Shown one piece after another: positions 10,352 to 21,137 of a stretch of 64,000 nucleotides of DNA (the stretch's first letter is position 1; each line of letters begins with the position of its first letter). Location of the stretch: contig CANQRU010000011.1 in the NCBI GenBank assembly GCA_947626395.1, positions 1-64,000 on the forward strand, in the 5' to 3' direction. The notes below the pieces were generated by a model, which worked only from the letters and a program-made list of their open reading frames with translations, did no database searches and had not been told where the DNA came from. This DNA is from an uncultured Lachnospiraceae bacterium (lineage in GTDB: Bacteria > Bacillota > Clostridia > Lachnospirales > Lachnospiraceae). The position numbers and the translations under genes were made by a program.

Positions 10352-11479
10352 GTGGATCTGCAGGAAATTCGAGGCAAACTGGATGAGATCGACGCACAGC
10401 TGGTGCGTCTTCTGGAAGAACGGCTGGCTCTGAGCGCGGAGGTGGCCGAATATAAGATCGGGACCGGCAAGCCGGTGCTGGACAGGGCCCGCGAGGAGCA
10501 GAAGATCGCGGCGGTCCGGGGACTGGCCCATACGGAGTACGCGAAGAACGCGGCGGCGGAGATGATGACCCAGCTGATGACCGTGGGCCGCAGGCTGCAG
10601 TACGGCATCCTGCAGGAGCACGGCCAGTCCGGCGATATGGGATTTACGATGGTGGAAGGGCTTAAGCGTGAAAATGTGCGCGTGGTCTACCAGGGCGTCG
10701 AAGGCGCTTACAGTCACGGCGCGGCCCTGCAGTATTTCGGGGACGACGCGGACGTTTATCATGTGAAGACCTGGGACGAGGCCATGTGCGCCGTGGAGAG
10801 CGGCGAAGCGGACTACGCGGTGATCCCCATCGAGAATTCGTCGGCGGGGACGGTCAGCGACAATTACGATCTGCTGATCGCCCATGAAAATGTGATCGCG
10901 GCGGAGACATTTCTGCCGGTGAGCCACGCGCTTCTGGGGTTGCCGGGGGCGAAGCCAGAGGATATCCGGACGGTATATTCCCACCCCCAGGCGCTGATGC
11001 AGTGTTCGCCGTATCTGAACGAACACCGCGAGTGGCGGCAGATCAGCGTGGAGAACACGGCGGTGGCCGCGAAGAAGGTGGTGGCCGACGGCGATAAGAC
11101 CCAGGCGGCGGTGGCAAGCGAGGTGGCCGGGAAGCTTTACGGCCTGTCGGTCCTGGCGCCGCAGATCAATTATAACAAAGAGAACACGACCCGGTTCCTG
11201 ATCCTGGCGAGGGAGAAGGTCTACTGCCGCGGCGCGGGGAAGATCAGCCTCTGTTTCGAGCTGCCGCATAAGAGCGGCAGCCTGTACAACATGCTGGGGA
11301 ATTTCATTTTCAATGATGTGAACATGGTGATGATCGAGTCCCGGCCGATCCCGGAGCGGAACTGGGAGTACCGGTTCTTCGTGGATATCGAGGGGAATCT
11401 AAGCCAGCCGAATATCCAGAACGCGCTGCGGTCGATTAAGGAAGAGGCGGCGAATATGCGGATCCTGGGGAATTATTAA
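10352..11479 (+). CDS. pheA: Bifunctional chorismate mutase / prephenate dehydratase
   Basis: This 375-residue enzyme makes phenylpyruvate for phenylalanine synthesis. The first 90 residues are an AroQ chorismate mutase (IRGKLDEIDAQLVRLLEERL). Prephenate dehydratase follows (about 110-290) with YQGVEGAYSHGAA, IPIENSSAGTV and the NTTRFLIL catalytic-site motif. A C-terminal ACT domain contains the ESRP motif (VMIESRPIPERNWEYRFFVD), which binds phenylalanine for feedback inhibition in this family. The start is GTG right after the plsC stop, with AGGAAGGG upstream. No leader-peptide attenuator or T-box was seen, so allosteric control is the only regulation visible. Confidence 0.95.
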   Translation: MDLQEIRGKLDEIDAQLVRLLEERLALSAEVAEYKIGTGKPVLDRAREEQKIAAVRGLAHTEYAKNAAAEMMTQLMTVGRRLQYGILQEHGQSGDMGFTMVEGLKRENVRVVYQGVEGAYSHGAALQYFGDDADVYHVKTWDEAMCAVESGEADYAVIPIENSSAGTVSDNYDLLIAHENVIAAETFLPVSHALLGLPGAKPEDIRTVYSHPQALMQCSPYLNEHREWRQISVENTAVAAKKVVADGDKTQAAVASEVAGKLYGLSVLAPQINYNKENTTRFLILAREKVYCRGAGKISLCFELPHKSGSLYNMLGNFIFNDVNMVMIESRPIPERNWEYRFFVDIEGNLSQPNIQNALRSIKEEAANMRILGNY

Positions 11480-11531
11480 AAGGCGCCGTAGGCGTGACCG
11501 TAAATTATGATATATGAAAGGTTCAGAACAG

Positions 11532-12893
11532 ATGAAACCATTAGTTTTATATAGAAATCTGAAATATCAGAAATTATTCGACGATATGGAGCGGCTTCTG
11601 GTGGGCGAGGCGGATGTGAATCCGGACGCCTACGAATGCGCCAACCAGCTGATCGAGCTGGCGGCGGACTACGGATTCGAGGGGAATCTGTGGCATTGCT
11701 TCCTGGCCTTCTGTCTGGCCAACCACGAGAACGCCTTCAGCACGGCCTGCGAGATCCGCGGCGACGTGGGCGGGACGTTGAGCCATCTGGCGCGGCAGGA
11801 TTTCGCGGTGTTTAAGGAATTGTTCGACCGGGATATCACGAAGCTGGACGAAATGCCGGGGACCGGTTCCTGGGCGGCGTCCGGTGCGTCTGTGCTGTCT
11901 GCGGGGAATGATAATTCCAATGGGCAGCCTGCGCAGTTCGGTGCGTCGTGTCTCTGGCATGATCTGGCGGATTTCACGCCGGTGGGCGACGGCAGCAGGA
12001 TCTTCAACCGGCGCGTCCGCGACCGGATCATCGAGCTGTCGGTGGCGCTGGGAAAGGCGGCGGACGTGGAGAGCTTCGCGGCGGCCGTGACCCAGTTCTA
12101 CCATGAGTTCGGCGTAGGCAAATACGGCCTTAATAAAGCATTCCGCATCGAGGAGAACGGCCACGACGCCCGGGTGATCCCGGTAGTCAACGTGGAACAC
12201 GTCTATTTCGACGATCTGGTGGGGTACCAGATCCAGAAGCAGAAGCTGATCGAGAATACGGAGGCGTTCCTGGCCGGCCGGGCCGCCAACAATGTTCTGC
12301 TCTTCGGCGACGCGGGCACCGGCAAATCATCCTGCATCAAGGCGGTGCTGAACGAATATTACGACCGGGGGCTGCGGATCATCGAAGTCTACAAGCATCA
12401 GTTCCACGCCCTGTCTTCGGTGCTGGAGCAGGTGCAGGACCGGAATTACAAGTTTATCATTTTTATGGACGATCTTTCCTTCGAGGAGAGCGAGCTGGAG
12501 TACAAATACTTAAAGGCCATCATCGAGGGCGGCCTGGGCCGCAAGCCCAACAACGTGCTGATTTACGCCACGTCGAACCGCCGCCACCTGATCCGTGAGA
12601 AATTCAGCGACAAGCGGGAACTGGACGACGATCTGCATGTCAACGACACGGTGCAGGAGAAGCTGTCGCTGGTGGCCCGGTTCGGCGTCACGATCTATTT
12701 TGGGTCGCCGGATAAGAAGCAGTTCCAGAACATCGTGAAGGTGCTGGCGGAGAGGTACCATGTGGCCATGCCGGAAGACGAGCTTCTGGCGGAGGCCAAC
12801 AAATGGGAGCTGCAGCACGGCGGCCTGTCCGGGCGGACGGCGGCGCAGTTTATCGCGTATCTGCTCGGGACGCGGAGTCAGGAGCAGGCGTAA
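11532..12893 (+). CDS. DUF815 family AAA-type ATPase
   Basis: A 453-residue protein with a P-loop ATPase domain in its second half: Walker A LLFGDAGTGKSSCIKAVL (about 255-272) and Walker B FIIFMDDLSFEES (about 312-324), then YATSNRRHL typical of sensor 1. This is the DUF815 family, whose function is unknown. The N-terminal 215 residues are a helical region with a low-complexity Ala/Ser/Gly insertion at about residues 113-140. The ATG at 11532 has GAAAGG upstream; an alternative ATG at 11514 would add six residues. It precedes ppx-ppk with a 54-bp gap, so it may belong to the polyphosphate operon; that link is inference. Confidence 0.85.
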   Translation: MKPLVLYRNLKYQKLFDDMERLLVGEADVNPDAYECANQLIELAADYGFEGNLWHCFLAFCLANHENAFSTACEIRGDVGGTLSHLARQDFAVFKELFDRDITKLDEMPGTGSWAASGASVLSAGNDNSNGQPAQFGASCLWHDLADFTPVGDGSRIFNRRVRDRIIELSVALGKAADVESFAAAVTQFYHEFGVGKYGLNKAFRIEENGHDARVIPVVNVEHVYFDDLVGYQIQKQKLIENTEAFLAGRAANNVLLFGDAGTGKSSCIKAVLNEYYDRGLRIIEVYKHQFHALSSVLEQVQDRNYKFIIFMDDLSFEESELEYKYLKAIIEGGLGRKPNNVLIYATSNRRHLIREKFSDKRELDDDLHVNDTVQEKLSLVARFGVTIYFGSPDKKQFQNIVKVLAERYHVAMPEDELLAEANKWELQHGGLSGRTAAQFIAYLLGTRSQEQA

Positions 12894-12947
12894 GAGTGAA
12901 ACCGCAGTCAGCGGATTTTGTATCAATAGAGAAGGGGGGAGCGTTAC

Positions 12948-14513
12948 ATGGCAAATCATTTATTTGCGGCCATCGACGTAGGTTCCTTTGAACTGGAGAT
13001 GGGCATCTACGAGATGTCGCCCAAAAGCGGCATGCGGCAGATCGACCATCTGCGGCATGTGATCGCGCTGGGCCGGGAGACCTATCACACCGGTAAGATC
13101 AGTTACCGGCTGGTGGACGAGATGTGCCGGGTGCTGGCGGATTTCTCCAGGATCATGAAGGGCTATCAGGTGGAGGATTACCGGGCCTACGCCACCAGCG
13201 CCATGCGCGAGGCCATCAACAACAAGATCATCCTGGATCAGATCCAGGTGCGCACCGGCATCCAGGTCCGCATCATCAACAACTCGGAGCAGCGGTTCCT
13301 AAGCTACAAGGCAGTCGCGATCAAGGCGACGGAGTTCGAGAAGATCATCCAGAAGGGCACCGCCATCGCGGACGTGGGCTTCGGCAGCACCCAGCTGTCG
13401 CTGTTCGACAAGGAGAGCCTGGTGACGACCCAGAATATCGTGCCCGGCGTGCTGAAGATCCGCGACATCCTTTCCCAGATCCAGGTCAGCGGCAATATGG
13501 AGCAGTCCATCGTCGAGGAGATTATGGATCATGAGCTGATCAAATTCCGCAAGCTGTACCTGAAGGACCGGGATATCAAGAACCTGATCGGTATCGGCGA
13601 TTCCATCATGGTCCTGATGCGTTACGCCGGGGAAATGGCGAAGCAGCGGGAATTAACGGAAAACGGCGCCGGTTCCGGCAAAGCGCTGCAGAAACCCGCT
13701 ACCGACCGTATCACCCGCGAGGAATTCAACCGGGTCTACGAGCAGCTGATGAGCATGTCCCCGTCCCGGATCCAGGAGGAGTTCGGCATCAATGAGAGCT
13801 ATGTCGGCATCCTTGTGGCCAGCGCGATCATTTACATGCGCATCCTGCAGATGACGGGCGCGGAACTGGTGTGGACGCCGGGAACCCGCCTCTGCGACGG
13901 CATCGCCGCGGAGTACGCCCAGGAGATCCGGTGCATCAAATTCGCCCATAATTTTGACGACGACATCCTGGCGGCGGCCAGGAACATCGCAAAGCGCTAC
14001 CGCTGCGGCAACAGTCACATCCAGAACGTGGAGAGCCTGGCGGCCCAGATGTTCGACGCGATGAAGAAGCACCACGGCCTGGCGGCCCGCGACCAGCTGC
14101 TCCTGCGCATCGCCGCCGTGCTTTACGGCTGCGGCAAATACATTTCCATGCGCAATTTCGGTTACTGCTCTTACGAGATCATCATGGCTACCGAGATCAT
14201 CGGCCTGTCCCACGCGGAGCGGGAGGTGGTGGCCAAGGTGGTCCGCTACTACGCGGAACCGTTCGACTATGACAAGGCTGCGATCCATTCCGCCAAGCTG
14301 ACCGCCATGCTGCGGCTGGCCGTGGCGCTGGACGCCAGCTACAAACAGAAGCTGACCGGCTGCCGGATGGTGGTCCGGGGCGACGAGCTGGTGATCTCCA
14401 CATCTTACGAAGGCGATCTGAGCCTGGAGAATATGATGATCCAGACCTGCGCGCCGTTCTTTGAGGAGATCTTCGGCATCACGCCGGTGCTGAAACAGAA
14501 AAGGAGGGTGTAG
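12948..14513 (+). CDS. ppx: Ppx/GppA family exopolyphosphatase
   Basis: The 521-residue protein belongs to the Ppx/GppA phosphatases, which cleave phosphate from polyphosphate ends or the 5' phosphate of pppGpp. Two ASKHA motifs are visible: AIDVGSFELEMGIYEM near residue 8 and IADVGFGSTQLSLFDKE near residue 140. The C-terminal third resembles the HD-like domain of this family, but the usual HD pair looks replaced (AAVLYGCGKYIS where LLHDIGK is typical), so that domain is probably not hydrolytic. A low-complexity insertion lies at about residues 236-255. An AGGGGGGAG site precedes the ATG. It ends 3 bp before ppk1, so synthesis and degradation of polyphosphate are genetically coupled. Confidence 0.9.
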   Translation: MANHLFAAIDVGSFELEMGIYEMSPKSGMRQIDHLRHVIALGRETYHTGKISYRLVDEMCRVLADFSRIMKGYQVEDYRAYATSAMREAINNKIILDQIQVRTGIQVRIINNSEQRFLSYKAVAIKATEFEKIIQKGTAIADVGFGSTQLSLFDKESLVTTQNIVPGVLKIRDILSQIQVSGNMEQSIVEEIMDHELIKFRKLYLKDRDIKNLIGIGDSIMVLMRYAGEMAKQRELTENGAGSGKALQKPATDRITREEFNRVYEQLMSMSPSRIQEEFGINESYVGILVASAIIYMRILQMTGAELVWTPGTRLCDGIAAEYAQEIRCIKFAHNFDDDILAAARNIAKRYRCGNSHIQNVESLAAQMFDAMKKHHGLAARDQLLLRIAAVLYGCGKYISMRNFGYCSYEIIMATEIIGLSHAEREVVAKVVRYYAEPFDYDKAAIHSAKLTAMLRLAVALDASYKQKLTGCRMVVRGDELVISTSYEGDLSLENMMIQTCAPFFEEIFGITPVLKQKRRV

Positions 14514-14516
14514 AAC

Positions 14517-16650
<2,134 letters not shown>

Positions 16651-16664
<14 letters not shown>

Positions 16665-17232
16665 TATTTCTCAGGAGGTGTTCGGCTGCGCCGTATTTCC
16701 GGGGGATCCGGCGCCGGAGAGGCAGGTTCTCTCCGAGATCGAAAAGGGCGGCAACTGCAATCTGACGGCAATCCGGATGTGCGCCCACAACGGGACCCAT
16801 GTGGACGCGCCGTACCATTTCTGCGCGGACGGAAAGACGATCGACGAGGTCGGACTTGCGGTCTGGATCGGGCCGTGCTATGTGGCGGAGCACGAGGGCG
16901 TCGTCACGGCGGAGGATATGCGGGGGATCCTTAGGCGGGCGGAGAAAGCCGAGCGCATTTTGATCAAGGGCAGGGCCGAGCTTTCCGCGGAGGCCGCCCG
17001 GGTATGCGTCGAAGCGGGCCTGCTCCTTTATGGAAATGAGTCCCAGACGGTGGGGCCGGAGAGCGCTCCGGCGGAGGTCCATCGGATCCTGCTGGGCTCC
17101 GGCTGCGTGCTCCTGGAGGGGATACGCCTCGGAAGCGTTCCGGAGGGCGCGTATCTGCTGAACGCGGCGCCGCTGAATCTCGGCGGCGCGGACGGCGCGC
17201 CGTGCAGGGCGGTGCTGATGGAGTTGGAATAG
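16651..17232 (+). CDS. Cyclase family (KynB-like) metal hydrolase
   Basis: A 193-residue protein of the cyclase/kynurenine formamidase-like family. The signature HNGTHVDAPYHF (about residues 49-60) provides the metal-binding HxxxD and H residues. The family hydrolyses formamides, lactams or related bonds with divalent metal; the substrate here is unknown, and no tryptophan-degradation genes are nearby. It overlaps the 3' end of ppk1 by 14 bp and is thus translated from within that operon, with CAGGAGG lying further downstream inside the gene rather than before the start; its ribosome site is in ppk1 (GGTGGAAAG). Confidence 0.82.
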
Positions 17233-17251
17233 AAAGACTGGTATAGCGTAC

Positions 17252-17305
17252 GGGGCTGTTGCGGGAGCGGGTCGGCCGGTCCGGCAGCGGCCCCGGTATT
17301 ATTTT
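17252..17305 (+). terminator. Possible terminator after the polyphosphate operon
   Basis: GGGGC (17252-17256) can pair with GCCCC (17290-17294) with further GC pairs inside, and an AT-rich TATTATTTT follows. The stem is imperfect. The rest of the roughly 200-bp gap to the next gene shows nothing else clear. Confidence 0.35.
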
Positions 17306-17441
17306 GGATATTTTTGCTGAAATCGGCGAAGAGAGATAAAACCTGTAGCCGATGCGTGAAAACCTTATGGCTAGGTGTGGAAAGTATGTGCGAAACCTTG
17401 TATTTCGGAGAAACATTGTGGAAGTAATGGGGACAGAAATT

Positions 17442-17807
17442 ATGACAGATAAAAACAGGGCAGAAAAACAGAGAGAATGGCAGAGCGCGCGGCTCCGGCT
17501 TATCAACGCCATCCGACAGCTCGGTTTCCCTGCGGAGCTGGGCCTTGTGGTGGCCGAGAATCTGGGCAGCCCAAAAGCGATGGAGCGGATGATCTCCTAC
17601 CTCACCTATGTAAAGCCGCGGAAAGCAGAGCTGGTCGTCGATGAAATGCTGGCGATCTGCAGCGAGATTGACGCCTGGCGCGAGAAAAAGGCCAGCGAGG
17701 CGGCCAACGCCAGTTACAATGAGATGCTGAATTACGGGCTGGGCGGGGATGAAGATGATGACAGCTGCGGAGAGAATGCCGATGATGAAATACGCAGAAA
17801 GCCATAG
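17442..17807 (+). CDS. Small conserved hypothetical protein
   Basis: A 121-residue, mostly helical, charged protein with no membrane segment. Residues 10-80 (REWQSARLRLINAIRQLGFP, then AENLGSPKAMERMISYLTYV) look conserved and compact; the C terminus is acidic and probably disordered (GGDEDDDSCGEN). I do not assign a function. The ATG at 17442 was chosen because GGGGACAG lies upstream and the protein becomes hydrophilic from there; the frame stays open back to 17352. It is followed by thpR after 71 bp. Confidence 0.65.
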   Translation: MTDKNRAEKQREWQSARLRLINAIRQLGFPAELGLVVAENLGSPKAMERMISYLTYVKPRKAELVVDEMLAICSEIDAWREKKASEAANASYNEMLNYGLGGDEDDDSCGENADDEIRRKP

Positions 17808-17878
17808 TCTCGCAAATCGGACAGAGAAACGGGCTTGTTGTGTCAGCTATTTAAGATGGTGAGAAGGAGAAAAAGTTT

Positions 17879-18385
17879 ATGCGGTTATTTATCGCGATTC
17901 AATTCAATGAACAGATGCTTGACGCTCTGACGAAGCTGCAGAATGATCTGCGCGCTATGGGCGTGACCGGCAATTACACGAAGCGGGAGAACCTGCATCT
18001 GACGCTGGCCTTCATCGGCGAATACGGCCGCCCCGAGGACGTGCTGGACGCGATGGAGCAGGCGGATTTCCGTCCGTGTTCGGTCTGCCTGCAAGGTGTC
18101 GGCAGCTTCGGCGACATTTTCTGGGCAGGAATCGCTGAGAACCGGGATCTGGAACTGTACGCGCGGCGGCTCAGAAGGGCACTTGCCGAGCAGGGGATCC
18201 CATTTGACAGAAAGAAATTTTCGCCGCATATCACGCTGATCCGAAACGCCCGCTATAAAAGCGGGGAGCGGATCCCGGTGCCGGCTCTGCCGGAATGCGG
18301 GATGGAAGTGCCCGGGGTGTCGCTTATGAAGTCGGAAAGAGGACGGAACGGGATGGTGTACACGCAGATCAGAGACAACGATTAG
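17879..18385 (+). CDS. thpR: RNA 2',3'-cyclic phosphodiesterase (2H family)
   Basis: A 168-residue 2H phosphoesterase of the ThpR/LigT family, which opens 2',3'-cyclic phosphates on RNA ends. The two HxT motifs are visible: LHLTLAFIGEYG (about residues 40-51) and FSPHITLIRNARY (about 116-128). It starts MRLFIAIQFNEQM, the usual family N terminus. AAGGAG lies ten bases before the ATG. It immediately precedes the PIN-nuclease operon; any functional link in RNA-end repair is only speculation. Confidence 0.9.
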   Translation: MRLFIAIQFNEQMLDALTKLQNDLRAMGVTGNYTKRENLHLTLAFIGEYGRPEDVLDAMEQADFRPCSVCLQGVGSFGDIFWAGIAENRDLELYARRLRRALAEQGIPFDRKKFSPHITLIRNARYKSGERIPVPALPECGMEVPGVSLMKSERGRNGMVYTQIRDND

Positions 18386-18428
18386 AAATAATGATTTAGG
18401 TAAATATATTTAAGATTGCCATGGAAAA

Positions 18429-18471
18429 AGTCAACAAAATGTTGACTAATATATCTGCAAAGGAGTATACT
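18429..18471 (+). promoter_or_regulatory. Palindromic operator and promoter of XRE-protease-PIN operon
   Basis: AGTCAACA (18429-18436) and TGTTGACT (18440-18447) form a perfect 8-bp inverted repeat separated by AAA. Its right arm contains the -35 box TTGACT (18442-18447), followed by 18 bp and -10 TATACT (18466-18471). A repressor bound to the palindrome would block RNA polymerase. The adjacent XRE protein is the obvious candidate, giving autoregulation. Confidence 0.75.
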
Positions 18472-18497
18472 GATACTATAAAAGGGAGGATGGTACT

Positions 18498-18845
18498 ATG
18501 TACACGACAGATTTTGTCCAGGTAGGCGCCAATATTCAGGAGAAACTGAACGAAAAACGGATGACCCAACAGAGTTTGGCGGATGCTCTCGGTATTTCCA
18601 AGCAGGTCATGAATAAGATCATTAAGGGGAGCAAAGCCATTAATGTCAACGAACTGGTCAGGATTGCCGATTCGCTTGGAACTTCTGCAGATGAGTTGTT
18701 GAGGGTAGAGGCCGAAACGGTTCCTGCAGACAGGTTAAGTTTTATGGGAGCGGTCCAGAATGAGACGACGAAGGAACGTATCAATCGGATCCGGGCAGCG
18801 ATCGATGAGATTCACAGGTTGGAGGGCTTGCTGGATGAAGAATGA
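18498..18845 (+). CDS. XRE-family HTH regulator
   Basis: A 115-residue protein with an N-terminal helix-turn-helix (about residues 11-66): IQEKLNEKRMTQQSLADALG, then SKQVMNKIIKGSKAINVNELV and IADSLGTSADELL. The C-terminal 45 residues are charged and helical and may serve for dimerisation or as a protease target. AAAGGGAGG precedes the ATG. It overlaps the metallopeptidase gene by 11 bp. By family precedent (ImmR-ImmA pairs) it is likely the repressor of its own operon and the substrate or partner of the peptidase. Confidence 0.85.
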   Translation: MYTTDFVQVGANIQEKLNEKRMTQQSLADALGISKQVMNKIIKGSKAINVNELVRIADSLGTSADELLRVEAETVPADRLSFMGAVQNETTKERINRIRAAIDEIHRLEGLLDEE

Positions 18846-19656
18846 ACTAAACAAATCGGATATAGCCGAAATAAAGAATCGCGTAAAAGAGAAGTTGGGA
18901 TTATGCAGAAAAGGAAACGATATTATCGGAACCCAGATATTCTCAATTCTCAGTTTGTACGCAAGAGTGATCTATTATCCTTTGGGCGAAGATGCTCCCT
19001 GGGGATTCACCAGAATCAGCGGTTCTGCGAACGATTCGTCTCTCATGAAGCCATTTGTTGCCATCAATTCTTCTATCCCCATTGATTGCCAGGTATTTGC
19101 CGCTGCGCATGAGTTGTATCATATTTGGTACGAACAGACCCCGGATATTGTCCCTGCAGATCTGCTTAACGAGCAGAATAAGGAGATCGGCGAGAAGAGG
19201 GCCAACCGGTTTGCCGCGGAATTCCTGGTGGATGAACCGCTGCTGCGCCAGGAAATCGAGATGTATCAGATCCAAAAATATACGATCAAAAATATACTGC
19301 AGCTTGCGGATCTTTTCACGGTTCCATATCGGACAATGGTGAAACGACTGAGAGAGATCAATTCGATCAGCGAATCCGATCAGCAAAGGTTTCTTTCTGA
19401 AACGGAGACAGCGATTGAGCAATATAAAAAATTGTATGCGATTCCCGCGAAAGAGGCGGATAACCGCGTTGCGCTGGATAATCTGAACGAATTGGCGGTG
19501 GCCGCATACAGGGCGAAGTATATTACGTATGAAAAGTTGGAATATCTGCTGAAAATGAGTAATCTGCGTCCGGAAGATCTGGGAATAGAACCGGAATCTG
19601 TCTGCTCGTTTCCCTCTGAGGATGAATTAGATCGTATCATGGAGGAGCAGACGTGA
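18835..19656 (+). CDS. ImmA/IrrE-family metallopeptidase
   Basis: A 273-residue protein with the zinc-protease motif HELYH at residues 92-96, followed about 30 residues later by the helix KRANRFAAEFLVDEPL carrying the likely third ligand. This is the COG2856 (ImmA/IrrE) fold, whose members cleave XRE repressors (ImmA on ImmR, IrrE on DdrO). The C-terminal 100 residues are helical and may sense a signal. The start at 18835, overlapping the XRE gene by 11 bp, has GGAGGG nine bases upstream. It is coupled to the PIN-like gene by a GTGA overlap. Confidence 0.85.
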   Translation: MKNELNKSDIAEIKNRVKEKLGLCRKGNDIIGTQIFSILSLYARVIYYPLGEDAPWGFTRISGSANDSSLMKPFVAINSSIPIDCQVFAAAHELYHIWYEQTPDIVPADLLNEQNKEIGEKRANRFAAEFLVDEPLLRQEIEMYQIQKYTIKNILQLADLFTVPYRTMVKRLREINSISESDQQRFLSETETAIEQYKKLYAIPAKEADNRVALDNLNELAVAAYRAKYITYEKLEYLLKMSNLRPEDLGIEPESVCSFPSEDELDRIMEEQT

Positions 19657-20234
19657 TAGACAGAATGATCGTTGACGCAGATCTGTGTATAAAGCTTGGA
19701 GGCAGCAGTAAGTATCGGTTCCTCTATGATCTTTTGCCGCAGATTTCAGGAGAGATTTATATACATACGCACGCATACGGCGAAGTCATGATGCCGTCAA
19801 GCGCTGTGAGTCAGCTGCGGGAACTGAAAGATGAAAAGAAGATCAGCGTTGTGAATGAAAATAATTTGGATAGCCGGGTAAGAGCACTTTACAGCGCGGC
19901 TTACAATATCCTTGCGGGAGTAATGCTCGATCCTGAAAGACCGAATAAAAATAGGGGAGAGGTTTGTTCTCTCGCCTATGCAAAAGCGGCCGGAATTCCT
20001 GTATTTGCAACCGATGAGCGCGAACTGCAGCCGATGATCGATAAATTATTGAATACAGGGATGGATGATATCCGCTGCATAAGAATCGTGGATATTGTTA
20101 ATATGGCAAAAAGCGGCGATATTGCCTTATCACGCAAGGAAGCGAAAGCGCTTTGGGTAATTGCCGGGAAGAAAAAGGAAGAGTTTGATGAAGAAGTATG
20201 GCCAGCCGGACAGGGAAATGAGAAAATGATATAA
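19653..20234 (+). CDS. PIN-like domain protein
   Basis: A 193-residue protein with features of a PIN nuclease: an early acidic strand (MIVDADLCIKLGG), a later acidic residue in THAYGEVMM, NRGEVCSLAYAKAAGI near residue 105, and FATDERELQPMID near residue 122. The spacing fits the three-to-four acidic metal-binding site of PIN RNases, though the family is divergent. The GTG start at 19653 overlaps the protease stop codon and has GGAGGAG upstream; an ATG at 19665 is an alternative. Its place at the end of an XRE-peptidase operon suggests an RNase effector under the control of the first two genes (inference). Confidence 0.65.
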   Translation: MIDRMIVDADLCIKLGGSSKYRFLYDLLPQISGEIYIHTHAYGEVMMPSSAVSQLRELKDEKKISVVNENNLDSRVRALYSAAYNILAGVMLDPERPNKNRGEVCSLAYAKAAGIPVFATDERELQPMIDKLLNTGMDDIRCIRIVDIVNMAKSGDIALSRKEAKALWVIAGKKKEEFDEEVWPAGQGNEKMI

Positions 20235-20305
20235 TTCGAATTTTTTCCCAGATACGGAAAATACTTTTAACGATAAAGTAAAGAAAAATTAAGGCAATCT
20301 CCCGC

Positions 20306-20320
20306 AAAGTATGTTATACT
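20306..20320 (+). promoter_or_regulatory. Predicted extended -10 promoter for the two-component operon
   Basis: TATGTTATACT contains -10 TATACT (20315-20320) with an upstream TG (extended -10). No good -35 is seen 17 bp upstream. The remaining 198-bp intergenic region has only a small CGGCGG/CCGCCG hairpin near 20366 and a strong AAAGGAGG ribosome site for the regulator. Confidence 0.45.
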
Positions 20321-20432
20321 ATCCCTATATAGACATTAATTATATCTCTCAGACATACCGCGGCACGGCGGATCATACAATACTCTGACCGCCGCCCATC
20401 CCTTCGGGGAGGAACAAAGGAGGAAACGTTTC

Positions 20433-21137
20433 ATGTCCCAGATGAATATACTTGTAGTAGACGACGAGCGCGAGATCGCCGATATGGTGGAGATCTACCT
20501 GGTCAGCGACGGCTATAAGGTCTTCAAGGCGAACAACGCCCAGGAAGGCCTGGACATTCTCGATAAGGAGGAGATCCATCTGGTGCTTCTGGACATCATG
20601 ATGCCCGGTATGGACGGGCTGGAGATGTGCAGGAAGATCCGGGAGACCAGCAATATCCCGATCATCATGATGAGCGCCAAGTCCACGGATCTGGACAAGA
20701 TCCTGGGGTTGGGCACCGGCGCCGACGACTATGTGACGAAGCCGTTCAATACATTGGAGCTGACGGCCCGCGTCAAGTCCCAGCTGCGGCGCTATACGCA
20801 GCTGAATCCCAACAGCACGGCCCGTGAGGCGGAGAAGAATGAGATCGCGATCCGCGGCCTGGTGATCAATAAGGACAATCACAAGGTCACGGTCTTCGAC
20901 GAGGAGATCAAGCTGACGCCCATCGAGTTCGACATCCTGTATTTGCTGGCGTCGAATCCGGGGAAGGTGTTCAGCACCGACGAGATCTTCGAGCGGGTCT
21001 GGAACGAGAAGGTCTACGAGGCCAACAACACCGTCATGGTACATATCCGCCGCCTGCGCGGCAAGATGAAGGAAGATACGAGGGAGAATAAGATCATCAC
21101 CACTGTGTGGGGGGTAGGATACAAAATTGAGAAATGA
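20433..21137 (+). CDS. OmpR/VanR-type response regulator
   Basis: A 234-residue regulator: receiver domain (residues 5-120) with the acidic pair DDE, phosphorylation aspartate in LVLLDIMMPGMDG (about residue 54) and KPF lysine near 104; then a winged-helix DNA-binding domain (about 135-232) with ITTVWGVGYKIEK at the end. Sequence style is VanR-like. An AAAGGAGG site precedes the ATG. Its last 11 bp overlap the histidine kinase gene. Downstream genes in the same run suggest it controls the adjacent transporter, but no binding repeat was identified. Confidence 0.93.
   Translation: MSQMNILVVDDEREIADMVEIYLVSDGYKVFKANNAQEGLDILDKEEIHLVLLDIMMPGMDGLEMCRKIRETSNIPIIMMSAKSTDLDKILGLGTGADDYVTKPFNTLELTARVKSQLRRYTQLNPNSTAREAEKNEIAIRGLVINKDNHKVTVFDEEIKLTPIEFDILYLLASNPGKVFSTDEIFERVWNEKVYEANNTVMVHIRRLRGKMKEDTRENKIITTVWGVGYKIEK

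Noticed and set aside
10250-10360. T-box or leader attenuator before pheA
   Set aside because: pheA starts immediately at the plsC stop codon, leaving no room for a leader; no T-box specifier or antiterminator was seen.
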